Positions 52,379 through 61,476 of a DNA stretch of 64,000 nt are shown here, piece after piece. The stretch spans positions 186,001-250,000 of the forward strand of contig LMSR01000017.1 in NCBI GenBank assembly GCA_001429555.1. Direction: 5' to 3'. Under the pieces are notes generated by a model. That model had not been told where the DNA came from. It saw only the letters and a list, made by a program, of their open reading frames with translations, and searched no databases. Numbering within the stretch: position 1 is the stretch's first letter; the number at the start of each line of letters is the position of its first letter. This DNA is from Nocardioides sp. Soil797 (GTDB taxonomy: Bacteria > Actinomycetota > Actinomycetes > Propionibacteriales > Nocardioidaceae). The translations under genes were made by a program, and so were the position numbers.

Positions 52379-54928
52379 GTGCCCGACCCGCTCGCCCGAC
52401 TGCTCGCCGAGCCACCCGACCTGCCCGTGGTGGCCGGCCTCCCGGCGATTGCCGAGGCGGTGCGCGGGCGTGGGCTGGCCGTCGTCCATGCCCCACCGGG
52501 CACGGGCAAGACGACCCTGGTTCCGCCGTGCGTCGCGGTCGCCGTGACTGGTCGTGTCGTGGTCACCCAGCCCAGTCGGATCGCGGCGCGGGCCGCCGCA
52601 CGACGCCTGGCCGGACTGCTCGGGGAACCGGTCGGCGAGACCGTCGGGTATGCCGTTCGCGGTGAGCGCCGGAGCAGCCGGGACACCCGTGTCGAGGTGG
52701 TCACGACCGGCCTGCTCCTTCGTCGCCTGCAGCACGACCCCGAGCTGCCGCGAGTCGATGCAGTGATCCTCGACGAGGTGCACGAGCGGCACCTCGACGC
52801 GGATCTCACGCTGGCGCTGCTGCTCGACGTACGCACCAACCTGCGGGAGGACCTGCGCCTGGTCGCGATGTCGGCAACCGTCGAGGCCGAGCGCACGGCG
52901 TCCCTGATCGGCTCCGGTGATCCGGCCCCGGTGATCCACGTCCCGGGTGCCCTGCACCCCGTCGAGCAGGTCTGGTGCCCGCAACCGGCCGGCCAGCGGC
53001 GAACCGACGACCGCGGCATCACACCCGCATTCCACGACCACGTCGCGGCGACCGTACGCCGCGCGCTGCTCGACCACGAGGGCGACGTGTTGGTCTTCGT
53101 CCCGGGGGTGGGTGAGGTCGATGCGACCGTACGCCGACTGGCCGGCGCCGGCGTCGCCGTACTCCCACTGCACGGGCGACTCCCGAGTGCCGCGCAGGAT
53201 CGCGCCCTGACAGAGGGGCCGGATCGGAGGGTGGTGGTGTCGACGGCGGTCGCTGAGTCGTCGCTGACCGTGCCCGGGGTCCGGGTGGTCGTGGACGCCG
53301 GATTCTCACGGGAACCGCGGGTGGACCACCGCCGCGGATTGGCCGGGTTGGTCACCGTCTCGGTGAGCCGGGCTGCCGCCGAGCAGCGCGCCGGTCGAGC
53401 CGGCCGGCTGGGCCCGGGAGCGGTGTTGCGCTGCTGGTCGGAGGCCGACCACGCACATCTGGCGCCTCACCCCGAGCCGGAGATCGTCACCGCCGACCTG
53501 ACGTCGTTCGCGCTCGAGGTGGCCCGGTGGGGGAGTCCCGGAGGGGACGGCCTGACACTGCTGGACTCACCGCCGCCGCATGCCATGGCGACGGCCCGCG
53601 CGACGCTGCGAGACCTGGGCGCCGTGGACGACGACGGGCGGATCACCCGGCGCGGCGGCCAGATCGCTGAGGTGCCGACCGATCCACGGCTGGCTCGCGC
53701 GCTCATTGACGGGGCCGACATGGTCGGCCCACGCCGTGCGGCCGAGGTGGTCGCCATGCTTGCCGAAGACGTCCGTGCCCCCGGTGGTGACCTGGTCGCT
53801 GCGTTGCGCTCCCTGCGCGGCGGCCACGCCGGCGACGACCGATCCGGTGGTCGAACAGGTCGAGACCACTCAGCCTGGCGCGCACAGGTGCGCCGTCTGG
53901 AGAGCCTCGTCGAGGCCGCGGCAGGGCAGGTCGACACCGGAAGCCTCAGCGACGACGTCGCCGTCGGGCTGCTGGTGGCTCTCGCTCACCCGGACCGCAT
54001 CGCTCGCAAGCGCCGTGGATCAGGCAGCTATCTGATGACCTCGGGCACCGGTGCCGAGCTCGATCCACGCGACCCCGGGCCACTGAACGGCCTGACGTGG
54101 CTCGCCGTGGCCGACGCCGATCGTCGACCGGGTCGGCGGGAGGCGACGATCCGATCCGCTGCCCCGATCACCGAGGAGCTCGCACTCGAGGCTGCGCCAT
54201 CCCTGTGGGCCGAGTCCTCCGACGTGACCTGGGCCGAGGGCGCGGTGCGGGCCCGGCAACGAACCCTCCTGGGGGCGATCGAGCTGACCTCGGTTCCACT
54301 GACCGCCCCGCCGCTCGACCTCGTGGCCCGGGCGATCGGCGAAGGGGTGGCCGCGGAAGGGCTGGGTGTCTTCACGTGGTCGGAGAAGGCGGCCTCGTTG
54401 CGCGCTCGGCTCGGCTTCCTGCACCGTGCGCTCGGGACGCCGTGGCCCGATGTGAGTGACCCGGCTCTGATCGAGAATCTCCAATCCTGGTTGGGATCCG
54501 AGCTCTCCCGAGTGCGCAGCAGCAACGACCTGCGACGCATCGACATCACCTCCGCGCTGCGTCGGTTGCTGCCCTGGCCCGAAGCCGGACGACTCGACGA
54601 GCTCGCCCCGGAGCGAGTCACCGTGCCGACCGGATCCAGCATCCGCATCGACTACGAGTCCGAGCAACCGGTGCTCGCCGTACGGCTGCAGGAGGTCTTC
54701 GGGTGGACCTCGGTGCCGGTCCTGGCCGACGGGCGGGTGCCGTTGCTGTTGCACCTGCTCTCGCCGGCGGGGCGCCCCGCAGCGGTCACGGCGGACCTGG
54801 ACTCCTTCTGGGACAACGGCTATCCGGGGGTGCGGGCCGACCTGCGCGGTCGCTACCCGAAGCACTCGTGGCCCGACGACCCACGCACTGCGCCGGCCAC
54901 CCGGCGTACCAAGCGCGCTGGTGGGTGA
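52379..54928 (+). CDS. hrpB: ATP-dependent helicase HrpB
   Basis: An 849-residue DEAH-box RNA helicase-like protein. Walker A is APPGTGKT at residues 38-45 and Walker B is DEVH at 132-135. Motif III is MSATV, and motif VI lies in the AAEQRAGRAGR segment. The HrpB C-terminal domain ends with PPLLLHLLSPAGRP-like and FWDNGYPGVRADLRGRYPKHSWPDDP sequences, the family hallmark. The GTG at 52379 is the only start that keeps the N-terminus free of the preceding gene. The cellular role of HrpB is poorly known. Confidence 0.95.
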   Translation: MPDPLARLLAEPPDLPVVAGLPAIAEAVRGRGLAVVHAPPGTGKTTLVPPCVAVAVTGRVVVTQPSRIAARAAARRLAGLLGEPVGETVGYAVRGERRSSRDTRVEVVTTGLLLRRLQHDPELPRVDAVILDEVHERHLDADLTLALLLDVRTNLREDLRLVAMSATVEAERTASLIGSGDPAPVIHVPGALHPVEQVWCPQPAGQRRTDDRGITPAFHDHVAATVRRALLDHEGDVLVFVPGVGEVDATVRRLAGAGVAVLPLHGRLPSAAQDRALTEGPDRRVVVSTAVAESSLTVPGVRVVVDAGFSREPRVDHRRGLAGLVTVSVSRAAAEQRAGRAGRLGPGAVLRCWSEADHAHLAPHPEPEIVTADLTSFALEVARWGSPGGDGLTLLDSPPPHAMATARATLRDLGAVDDDGRITRRGGQIAEVPTDPRLARALIDGADMVGPRRAAEVVAMLAEDVRAPGGDLVAALRSLRGGHAGDDRSGGRTGRDHSAWRAQVRRLESLVEAAAGQVDTGSLSDDVAVGLLVALAHPDRIARKRRGSGSYLMTSGTGAELDPRDPGPLNGLTWLAVADADRRPGRREATIRSAAPITEELALEAAPSLWAESSDVTWAEGAVRARQRTLLGAIELTSVPLTAPPLDLVARAIGEGVAAEGLGVFTWSEKAASLRARLGFLHRALGTPWPDVSDPALIENLQSWLGSELSRVRSSNDLRRIDITSALRRLLPWPEAGRLDELAPERVTVPTGSSIRIDYESEQPVLAVRLQEVFGWTSVPVLADGRVPLLLHLLSPAGRPAAVTADLDSFWDNGYPGVRADLRGRYPKHSWPDDPRTAPATRRTKRAGG

Positions 54929-54967
54929 GTGTGGATCTTCCGGCGTCTGGTGCCGGAAGATCCACAC
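54929..54967 (+). terminator. Perfect 16-bp hairpin after hrpB
   Basis: GTGTGGATCTTCCGGC (54929-54944) pairs completely with 54952-54967 across a 7-nt loop. It begins at the base after the hrpB stop. It probably also terminates the convergent CAU tRNA transcript. Confidence 0.85.
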
Positions 54968-54987
54968 GCAACTGGCAGGAACGGGAG

Positions 54988-55061
54988 TGGGGCGGGTGGG
55001 GCTCGAACCCACGACCCAAGGATTATGAGTCCTCTGCTCTGACCGACTGAGCTACCGCCCC
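54988..55061 (-). tRNA. tRNA with CAU anticodon (elongator Met, or Ile2)
   Basis: Cloverleaf on the minus strand with acceptor GGGGCGG/CCGCCCC, discriminator A and anticodon CAT in ACTCATAATC. The 3' CCA is not encoded. The anticodon arm with CTTGG after it resembles tRNA-Ile2, whose C34 is modified to lysidine, but elongator tRNA-Met cannot be excluded. It is not initiator-like. Confidence 0.9.
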
Positions 55062-55138
55062 TCGGCGCAGCAGCCTACCGAGCGCCGAGAGCCGACTGGT
55101 CGTCGAGGTGTCCCGAACACGGCCACCGAGGTCGGGGC

Positions 55139-56575
55139 TCAGAGCTCGTCGTCGATCTTGTAGGAGCCGTCTTCGTAGGTGAGGCGCAGGCGTACGTCGT
55201 CGCTGCTGTTCTTGCCACCCTTCACGGTGTAGTCGACGTGATAGCTCACTTCGAGAGTCGCGGGATCGGCAACGATGTCGGAGACCTTCGCGTTCGCCAT
55301 GCCGCCCCAGAATCCGGAGTAGGAGCCGTAGCCCCCACTGGCCTCCTGGAACGCGGGGGTCAGCATCTGCCAGGTGGTGGCCGGGTCCTGGGTGACGGTG
55401 CCCAGGTAGTTGGTGACGAAGTCGCGCATACCTTGCTCGGTCGGGGCGTCTGACGGAGCCGACGATGAACTCTGGGAGGTGCTCTGGCTGGTCTCGTCGG
55501 TGCTGTCCCCGGCCCCGTTGCCGCGATCGTCGTTGCCACCAAGGTTCAGGAACCAGACCCCGAGGGCGACCACGGCCACGAGGGTGAGCACTCCGAGCAC
55601 GGCTGGCCAGGCGGAGCGCTTGCGCTCTCCGGTCGAAGCGAAGACTGCGGTGGTCTCCCCGGGCCCCGCGCTCTGGGCGGACTGGGCCTCACCCAGGTGG
55701 TCGGGCGGGGCGGAAGCCAGATGCCGAGTCGGGGCAGGGACGGGCTGGGCGGCGTACGTCGGCACCAGGGCCGGGGCCTGACCGGAACCGCCGTTCAGGA
55801 ATCGGGCGACCTGGCGCGCGGACCAGCGCTGGGACGGATCACGGTGCATCGTCGCCCTCAGCAACGGGTCGAGCCAGCCGGCCAGCTCCGTGCGCGGCGG
55901 CTCCTCGTGCACGATTCGGTAGAGCGCCCCGATGAGGTTCTCCGTGGTGTCGTACGGCGGGGCCCCGGTGACCGCGTGGAAGACCGTGGCGCCCAGCGAC
56001 CAGACGTCGCTGGCGGGTGTGGCCAGCTGTCCGGATGCGACTTCCGGTGAGAGGTAACCGGGGCTGCCGGTGACCATGCCGGTCTGGGTCAGGGTCGGGT
56101 CGTCGCCGGTGCGGGCGATCCCGAAGTCGCTGAGCTTCACCGTGCGGTCACTGGTGACCAACATGTTGCTCGGCTTGATGTCTCGGTGCACGATGCCGGC
56201 CTCGTGGGCGGCAGCAACCGCGATCGCGGCCTGACCGACCAGTCGGGCTGCCTCGTCGGGCGTGAGCGGCCCCTCCCGCTGGATCAGCTCGCCGAGGTTG
56301 ACCGACGGGACGTGCTCCATGACGAGCCAGTGGGCGTGTCCCTCCGTGACCAGGTCATAGACGGCCACGACGTGCTCGTGGTTGAGCATTGCGGAGACCC
56401 GGGCCTCACGGCGTACGCGTTCGAGGTCGGTGCTGTTGGTGCCCGGGGTCAGCCCCACGCGCTTCACGGCGACCTCGCGGTCGAGAACCACGTCTCGCGC
56501 CAGCCACACGGCGCCCATGCCGCCGCGCCCGATCTCACGGCCCAGCTCATAACGGCCAGCAATCAGTGTGTCCAC
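55139..56575 (-). CDS. Membrane Ser/Thr protein kinase
   Basis: A 478-residue PknB-type kinase. The glycine loop is GRGGMGAV at 16-23 with Lys38. The catalytic loop is HRDIKPSN at 130-137, DFG is at 150-152, and the activation segment ends with SPEVA. A juxtamembrane linker leads to a single transmembrane helix at about 323-345. A Ser-rich extracytoplasmic linker and a small domain of about 100 residues follow (FVTNYLGTVTQDPATTWQMLTPAFQ), NTF2-like. There are no PASTA repeats. GGAGG precedes the GTG. The membrane-protein gene lies upstream on the same strand, and a PP2C phosphatase is divergent. Confidence 0.94.
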   Translation of the reverse strand: MDTLIAGRYELGREIGRGGMGAVWLARDVVLDREVAVKRVGLTPGTNSTDLERVRREARVSAMLNHEHVVAVYDLVTEGHAHWLVMEHVPSVNLGELIQREGPLTPDEAARLVGQAAIAVAAAHEAGIVHRDIKPSNMLVTSDRTVKLSDFGIARTGDDPTLTQTGMVTGSPGYLSPEVASGQLATPASDVWSLGATVFHAVTGAPPYDTTENLIGALYRIVHEEPPRTELAGWLDPLLRATMHRDPSQRWSARQVARFLNGGSGQAPALVPTYAAQPVPAPTRHLASAPPDHLGEAQSAQSAGPGETTAVFASTGERKRSAWPAVLGVLTLVAVVALGVWFLNLGGNDDRGNGAGDSTDETSQSTSQSSSSAPSDAPTEQGMRDFVTNYLGTVTQDPATTWQMLTPAFQEASGGYGSYSGFWGGMANAKVSDIVADPATLEVSYHVDYTVKGGKNSSDDVRLRLTYEDGSYKIDDEL

Positions 56576-56600
56576 GACACCTCCTTCCTCGAACCCGGCG

Positions 56601-56606
56601 AGTCTA
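56601..56606 (-). promoter_or_regulatory. -10-like box of the kinase gene
   Basis: TAGACT on the minus strand, 25 nt before the GTG. Unlike the leaderless genes, a GGAGG site lies between. Confidence 0.35.
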
Positions 56607-56632
56607 GTCGGGGAGGTGTTGCGCCGGACCTC

Positions 56633-57172
56633 TCAGGCGAGGACGGTGATCGCGAAGGGCGGCCCGAAGGGGTCGGTGCCACGCTGCAGCCCGTCGCGGA
56701 AGCCGATCTGCAGCCGCTCGAGGTCCAGTTCGACCGGTGTGGTGGAGTCGACGCTGAGCATCAGCTGGTCGGCGCCGCCCAGGTGCAACGTGTTGCCTTC
56801 GGCGGGCAGCACGTCGCCGCAGAAGCGCTCGGGCTGGGTGGTCTGGGAGATGGCGCCGTCCTTGCAGATCCACGCCCTGACCTCGAGGCCGTCGCTGTCG
56901 AGAGAATCTGTGGAGTCGGCAGCGGTGTCCATCTCGACCGACGTGATCTTGATGTCGCGCTCGTCCTTGACGGTGACTCCGACGTAGACCTGCTGGTCGG
57001 TCTTGGCGGTGACGTCGACGACGTCGTCGCTGGTGGGCAACGCGGTCGGGTGTCCCATCCACCACAGGCCGACGGCGACCAGGACGAACACGACGGGCAC
57101 CCACAACCAAGCCGTCCAACGCCGTCGCCTGACCTCGAGTCCGACGGGTGCGGAGCCCGCAACAGTCTGCAT
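56633..57172 (-). CDS. Single-pass membrane protein of unknown function
   Basis: A 179-residue protein with a basic cytosolic N-terminus (RRRRW), one transmembrane helix at about 21-40 (WLWVPVVFVLVAVGLWWMG) and an extracytoplasmic beta-rich domain containing two cysteines (WICKDG, RFCGDVL) that could form a disulfide. I do not recognise the family. It is 57 bp upstream of the kinase gene in the same direction, and divergent from the PP2C gene, so it may be a partner or substrate of the kinase. That is inference. Confidence 0.72.
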   Translation of the reverse strand: MQTVAGSAPVGLEVRRRRWTAWLWVPVVFVLVAVGLWWMGHPTALPTSDDVVDVTAKTDQQVYVGVTVKDERDIKITSVEMDTAADSTDSLDSDGLEVRAWICKDGAISQTTQPERFCGDVLPAEGNTLHLGGADQLMLSVDSTTPVELDLERLQIGFRDGLQRGTDPFGPPFAITVLA

Positions 57173-57235
57173 GGAGCACAGATTAGGGCAGACGGTCGGA
57201 ATTGGGCTGGTTTGCGTCGCCGAGCGACGATTGTC

Positions 57236-57265
57236 TTGACGAAATTGCTCGTCACCCGCTCTACT
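57236..57265 (+). promoter_or_regulatory. Possible promoter of the PP2C gene
   Basis: -35 TTGACG (57236-57241), 18-bp spacer, -10 TCTACT (57260-57265). The ATG at 57293 follows with GAGAGG between. Confidence 0.4.
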
Positions 57266-57292
57266 TCGTCCAGTCGCGAAGAGAGGTGCACC

Positions 57293-58129
57293 ATGTTGAG
57301 ATTCACCGGAGTCGGTGTCACCGACGTGGGTCTGGTGCGCGACCACAACGAGGACTCGGGGTTTGTCGGCCCCTACCTGGCCCTCGTCGCAGACGGTGTC
57401 GGCGGGGCCGCCGCTGGCGAGATCGCCTCGGCCACCACGACGTACGCCGTCTCCGCCGCAGCCTTGGCACATCCCGGAGGCGACCCGCGAGTGGTGCTTG
57501 CCGAGGCCGTGGCGGTGGCGCGTCGCCAACTGCTCGACGGGGTCGCGATGGACATGCGGCGCGCCGGCATGGCGACGACGTTGACCGCGGTGGCCACGGA
57601 CGGCGAGCGGGTGGCGCTCGCCCACGTCGGTGACTCGCGGGCCTACCTGGTGCACGAGGGACACCTCGTTCAGCTCTCGACCGACCACACCTACGTGCAG
57701 CAGCTGGTGGAGCAGGGGCATCTCACCCCTGCCCAGGCCAGGGTGCACCACTGGAAGAACGTCGTCCTGCGGGCGCTGCCCGGCAGCGACACGGGCGAGA
57801 TCGAGGCCGCCGACGTCCTCGAGCTCGAGGTGGCACCCGGTGACCGCCTCATGCTGTGCAGTGACGGGCTCAGCGACCTGCTCGACGACGAGCAGATCGC
57901 GGAGGGGCTGCGCGTGAGCGACCCCCAGTCCGCCTCGGCCGGCCTGGTCTCCGAGGCACTGGAGGCCGGGGGAGTCGACAACGTCACCTGCGTGGTGATC
58001 GATGTGATCGAGGGCCCCAGGGTCGTGGGGGACGGGCAGTTGCTGGGCGCTGTCCGCGACATGGCCAACGTGGTGGACCCGGCCGCCGGTGGGATGTCGA
58101 TGAGTCTGGACCCGCCGATCTCGAGCTGA
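57293..58129 (+). CDS. PP2C-type Ser/Thr protein phosphatase
   Basis: A 278-residue PPM-family phosphatase that would reverse kinase phosphorylation. The metal-site motifs are VRDHNEDS, LVADGVGGAAAGE, LAHVGDSRAYLV, MLCSDGLSDLL and GGVDNVTCVVID. It is cytosolic, without a membrane anchor. GAGAGG precedes the ATG; the long open frame to 56186 is the complement of the kinase region and is not coding. It is divergent from the kinase and membrane-protein genes. Confidence 0.93.
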   Translation: MLRFTGVGVTDVGLVRDHNEDSGFVGPYLALVADGVGGAAAGEIASATTTYAVSAAALAHPGGDPRVVLAEAVAVARRQLLDGVAMDMRRAGMATTLTAVATDGERVALAHVGDSRAYLVHEGHLVQLSTDHTYVQQLVEQGHLTPAQARVHHWKNVVLRALPGSDTGEIEAADVLELEVAPGDRLMLCSDGLSDLLDDEQIAEGLRVSDPQSASAGLVSEALEAGGVDNVTCVVIDVIEGPRVVGDGQLLGAVRDMANVVDPAAGGMSMSLDPPISS

Positions 58130-58179
58130 TCCCGGATTCACGGCGCGCTCACTCCTGTCACACCGGGCCAGTGAAAATC

Positions 58180-58203
58180 GCCGATCGACTGGTTTTGATC
58201 GGC
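58180..58203. repeat. Small inverted repeat before DUF3145
   Basis: GCCGATC-N10-GATCGGC. It lies in a 192-bp, relatively AT-rich gap (58130-58321), which probably holds the DUF3145 promoter. TCACTTGAGTGA, a perfect palindrome, lies further down at about 58240-58251. I cannot fix the promoter. Confidence 0.35.
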
Positions 58204-58321
58204 AACTTGGGTCACAATGGCTTCATAACTACACATCTGTCACTTGAGTGACTTTCATTTCGAACTGTTGCGAGACCGCTGGGGAAGGCGTATCTCGACG
58301 CCTTGAGATGAAGGAGCCACA

Positions 58322-58846
58322 GTGACCACGACTGCCACGCGCACCAGCAGCCCCACGACGAGGGGAATCCTCTTCGTGCACTCCGCGCCGTCCGCACTGT
58401 GCCCGCACATCGAGTGGGCCGTGGGCGGCGTACTCGGGGTTGCGGTCAACCTGGAATGGACCCCCCAGCCTGCGCAGGCCGGGACCTACCGGGCCGAGCT
58501 CTCCTGGACCGGAGACGCCGGCTCGGCTGCTGCTGTCGCCTCAGCACTGCGCGGCTGGAACCACCTGCGCTTCGAGATCACCGAGGAGCCGACCTCGAGC
58601 ACCGAGGGCAGCCGCTACTCGTTCACCCCCGAACTCGGCGTCTTCCACGCCGTGACCGGCCTGCACGGGGACATCATGATCCCGGAGGACCGGCTCAAGG
58701 CGGCCGTGGTCAAGGCCGCACTGGGCGACACCACGGTGCTCAACGAGATCGACAAGCTCCTCGGCAAGCCGTGGGACGACGAGCTCGAGACGTTCCGCCA
58801 CGCCAGCGACGGTGCCCCCGTGCGTTGGCTGCACCAGGTCGTCTGA
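58322..58846 (+). CDS. DUF3145 family protein
   Basis: A 174-residue actinobacterial protein recognised as DUF3145. Conserved features visible are RGILFVHSAPSALCPHIEWAVGGVLG near the start, the Trp-rich LSWTGDAGSAAAVASALRGWNHLRFEITE block, and WDDELETFRHASDGAPVRWLHQVV at the end. Cytosolic. The GTG at 58322 has AAGGAG five bases upstream. It is usually linked to the fatty-acid synthesis operon, as here. The function is unknown. Confidence 0.9.
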   Translation: MTTTATRTSSPTTRGILFVHSAPSALCPHIEWAVGGVLGVAVNLEWTPQPAQAGTYRAELSWTGDAGSAAAVASALRGWNHLRFEITEEPTSSTEGSRYSFTPELGVFHAVTGLHGDIMIPEDRLKAAVVKAALGDTTVLNEIDKLLGKPWDDELETFRHASDGAPVRWLHQVV

Positions 58847-58892
58847 GTCCCGCCGCCGCCGCCACGCCCCGCCACGCCACGCCCCGCCGCCT

Positions 58893-58959
58893 GTAACGCG
58901 GGGTTATGGTCGCTCCACACGTGCTGTGACGCCGAGATTCGTCAACAGCACCGCACAAG
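58893..58959 (+). repeat. 67-bp dispersed repeat A, copy 3
   Basis: Forward copy between DUF3145 and the 3' end of the enoyl-CoA hydratase gene. Its left end reads GTAACGCGGGGTTAT. Together with copy 4 it brackets that gene in inverted orientation. Confidence 0.92.
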
Positions 58960-59016
58960 CGCCGGCGTACGTCGACGGCGGCACAGCACGGCAGCGCACG
59001 GGACGGGCGGCAGCGC

Positions 59017-59889
59017 TCACCAGGGGTGGAACGGCGGCATCTCCGAGGCCTTGCTGGTGAACTCCGGGTCGCGCTTCTCGAGGAACGCAGCGACGCCTTC
59101 CTTGCCATCGCCGATCGAGGTGTAGAACATCGCCAGCGAGTCGACCTCGTGGGCCGCCAACGGGTGCGGCGCGGCACTGTTGCGATAGAGCATCTGCCGG
59201 GCCAGGGCGACCCCGACGGGTGAGCGGTTCGTGGTGAACTTGCGGGCCAGGGCGTACGCCGCCTCCAACAGCTCGTCGGCCGGGTGCACCGAGCGCACCA
59301 GCCCGCCGTCATGGGCCTCCTCGGCCGTGAGGATGTCTGCGGAGTAGATCCACTCAAGGGCCCGGGAGATGCCGACGATGCGGGGCAGGAACCAGGTCGA
59401 CGCGGCTTCGGGGGTGATGCCGATCCTGCCGAAGACGAAGCCGATGCGGGCCTTATCGGAGGCCAGCCGGATGTCCATGGCACACAGCATGGTCGCGCCG
59501 ATGCCGACCGCGGCGCCGTTGATCGCGGCGATCACCGGCTTCTTGCACTCGAAGATAGCCAGCGTGACCCGGCCCCCGGTGTCGCGGACCCCGTCGTGAA
59601 TGGCCGGGTCGTCGAGACGCTCGCGCATGTCGTCGAGCGTGGGCGACTGGGTCTCGTCCAGTCCGAAGACGTTGCCTTCACGTGTCAGGTCCATGCCGGC
59701 GCAGAACGCCCTGCCGGCTCCGGTGACCACGATGGCGCGCACGTCGTCGTCATCACTCGCGTGCCGGAAGGCTGACTCCAGCTCGTCGGCCATGGTGACC
59801 GTGAACGAGTTCATCGCCTCGGGTCGGCTCAGGGTCAGCGTGAGGATGCCGTCGTCAGCGACGTCGTACCGCAGGGTCTCGTAGGTCAT
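59017..59889 (-). CDS. Enoyl-CoA hydratase/isomerase family protein
   Basis: A 290-residue crotonase-fold protein. The oxyanion hole is formed by GRAFCAGMDL and INGAAVGIGATML. The position of the second hydratase glutamate is occupied in GRIGITPEAAS, while the first is replaced in the GIGATM region, so hydratase activity is uncertain. The C-terminal segment EKRDPEFTSKASEMPPFHPW is typical of actinobacterial members. The gene is bracketed by two inverted 67-bp repeats and separated from the fab operon. Confidence 0.88.
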   Translation of the reverse strand: MTYETLRYDVADDGILTLTLSRPEAMNSFTVTMADELESAFRHASDDDDVRAIVVTGAGRAFCAGMDLTREGNVFGLDETQSPTLDDMRERLDDPAIHDGVRDTGGRVTLAIFECKKPVIAAINGAAVGIGATMLCAMDIRLASDKARIGFVFGRIGITPEAASTWFLPRIVGISRALEWIYSADILTAEEAHDGGLVRSVHPADELLEAAYALARKFTTNRSPVGVALARQMLYRNSAAPHPLAAHEVDSLAMFYTSIGDGKEGVAAFLEKRDPEFTSKASEMPPFHPW

Positions 59890-59935
59890 GACCGCAGGCT
59901 ATCGACTTGCCGGTGCGCTGCGGCGTACGGCCGCA

Positions 59936-60002
59936 CTTGTGCGGTGGTGTTGACGGAATCGCGCGTCACAGCACGTGTTCAGCGACCATAACCCCGCGTT
60001 AC
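59936..60002 (-). repeat. 67-bp dispersed repeat A, copy 4
   Basis: Reverse copy between accD and the start of the enoyl-CoA hydratase gene. A 14-bp palindrome CCGCAC-TT-GTGCGG (59931-59944) marks its outer end, like copy 1. Confidence 0.92.
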
Positions 60003-60042
60003 TCGCGGAAAAGCGGGGAAGGTGGGCCGAACGTTGGAGGGG

Positions 60043-61476
60043 TCAGAGGGGGATGTTCCCGTGCTGACCGCGTGCATCGGGCTCGTCGGCGCCGGTCATC
60101 GCGCCGGCGAGGGCACGGGCGAGCGCGGAGCGGGTGGCGGCAGGCTGGACGATCTCGTCGACGACGCCGATCTCGACCGCCTTCTCGACTCCACCGGCGA
60201 TGCGCTCGTGCTCGGCGGCCAGCTCGGCCTCGACCTCTGCCCGGATGTCGGGGGCGACCTCGGCCAGCTTGCGGCGGTGCAGGATCCGGATCGCGGCAAC
60301 CGCGCCCATCACGGCCACCTCGGCGCCCGGCCAGGCGAAGACGCGGGTGGCGCCGAGGGAGCGGGAGTTCATCGCGATGTAGGCGCCGCCGTAGGTCTTG
60401 CGGGTCACCAGCGTCACGCGCGGGACCACGGCCTCACCGAAGGCGTGCAGCAGCTTGGCGCCACGGCGGACGACGCCGTCCCACTCCTGCCCGACGCCGG
60501 GCAGGTAGCCGGGAACGTCGACCAGGACGATCAGCGGCACGCCGAAGGCGTCACACATGCGCACGAATCGGGACGCCTTCTCGGCCGAGGCCGAGTCGAG
60601 GCAGCCGCCGAGGCGCATCGGGTTGTTGGCGATCACGCCGACCGTGCGACCACCCATGCGACCGAGCGCGGTGACGATGTTGGGCGCCCACCGTGCGTGC
60701 AGCTCCTGAACGGTGTCGGTGTCGAGGACTTCCTCGACCAACGGGTGCACGTCATAGGCGCGCTTCTTCGACTCCGGGAGCACGGCGGACAGGTCGCGGT
60801 CCTCGACCGCGTCGACGTCCATCGCGCCCTGGGCTCCCAGGAGGGTGGCCACCCGGCGCCCGCGCTCGAGTGCCTCGGCCTCGGTCTCGGTGAGGATGTG
60901 CACGACACCGGAACGACGCCCGTGGGGCTCGGGGCCGCCCAGGCGTGCCATGTCGACGTCTTCGCCGGTGACCGAACGGACCACGTCGGGCCCCGTCACG
61001 AAGATGCGGCCCTGGGGGCCGAGGATGACCACGTCGGTCAGCGCCGGGCCGTACGCCGCGCCACCGGCGGCGGGGCCGAGGACGATCGAGATCTGGGGGA
61101 TCTTGCCGGAGGCCTGGGTCATGGCGTGGAAGATCTCACCGACCGCGTGCAGGGAGATGACGCCCTCGGCAAGACGGGCGCCGCCGGAGTGCCACAGCCC
61201 CACGACGGGTACGCCGTCAGCCAGCGCGCGCTGGTAGGCCACGACGACGGCCTTGCAGCCGACCTCGCCCATCGCCCCGCCCATCACGGTGGCGTCGGAG
61301 CAGAAGGCGACCACGGGTGAGCCCTCGACGAGACCGCGGGCCGCGAGCATGCCGGAGTCGTCGTCCTCGGTGAGGAGCTCGACCGAGTCGGTGTCGAAGA
61401 ACGCGGCCAACCGGTGCAGCGGGTTGCGCGGATCCTCCTCGCGGGGCAGCTTCGTGCGTACGGCGGTGGCGGTCAT
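60043..61476 (-). CDS. accD: Acyl-CoA carboxylase beta subunit (carboxyltransferase)
   Basis: A 477-residue carboxyltransferase of the acetyl/propionyl-CoA carboxylase family, which makes malonyl-CoA for fatty acid synthesis with a biotinylated alpha subunit encoded elsewhere. Acyl-CoA-binding segments include GLWHSGGARLAEGVISL and VLGPAAGGAAYGPAL. The carboxybiotin side includes LVDVPGYLPGVGQEWDG and TRKTYGGAYIAMNSRSLG. Position as last gene of fabH-acpP-fabF-accD matches the mycobacterial accD6 arrangement. Its ATG overlaps the fabF stop by one base. Confidence 0.94.
   Translation of the reverse strand: MTATAVRTKLPREEDPRNPLHRLAAFFDTDSVELLTEDDDSGMLAARGLVEGSPVVAFCSDATVMGGAMGEVGCKAVVVAYQRALADGVPVVGLWHSGGARLAEGVISLHAVGEIFHAMTQASGKIPQISIVLGPAAGGAAYGPALTDVVILGPQGRIFVTGPDVVRSVTGEDVDMARLGGPEPHGRRSGVVHILTETEAEALERGRRVATLLGAQGAMDVDAVEDRDLSAVLPESKKRAYDVHPLVEEVLDTDTVQELHARWAPNIVTALGRMGGRTVGVIANNPMRLGGCLDSASAEKASRFVRMCDAFGVPLIVLVDVPGYLPGVGQEWDGVVRRGAKLLHAFGEAVVPRVTLVTRKTYGGAYIAMNSRSLGATRVFAWPGAEVAVMGAVAAIRILHRRKLAEVAPDIRAEVEAELAAEHERIAGGVEKAVEIGVVDEIVQPAATRSALARALAGAMTGADEPDARGQHGNIPL

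Noticed and set aside
56186..57292. Extended upstream reading of the PP2C frame
   Set aside because: This part is antisense to the kinase and membrane-protein genes. The PP2C domain begins directly at the ATG at 57293, which has a good ribosome-binding site.
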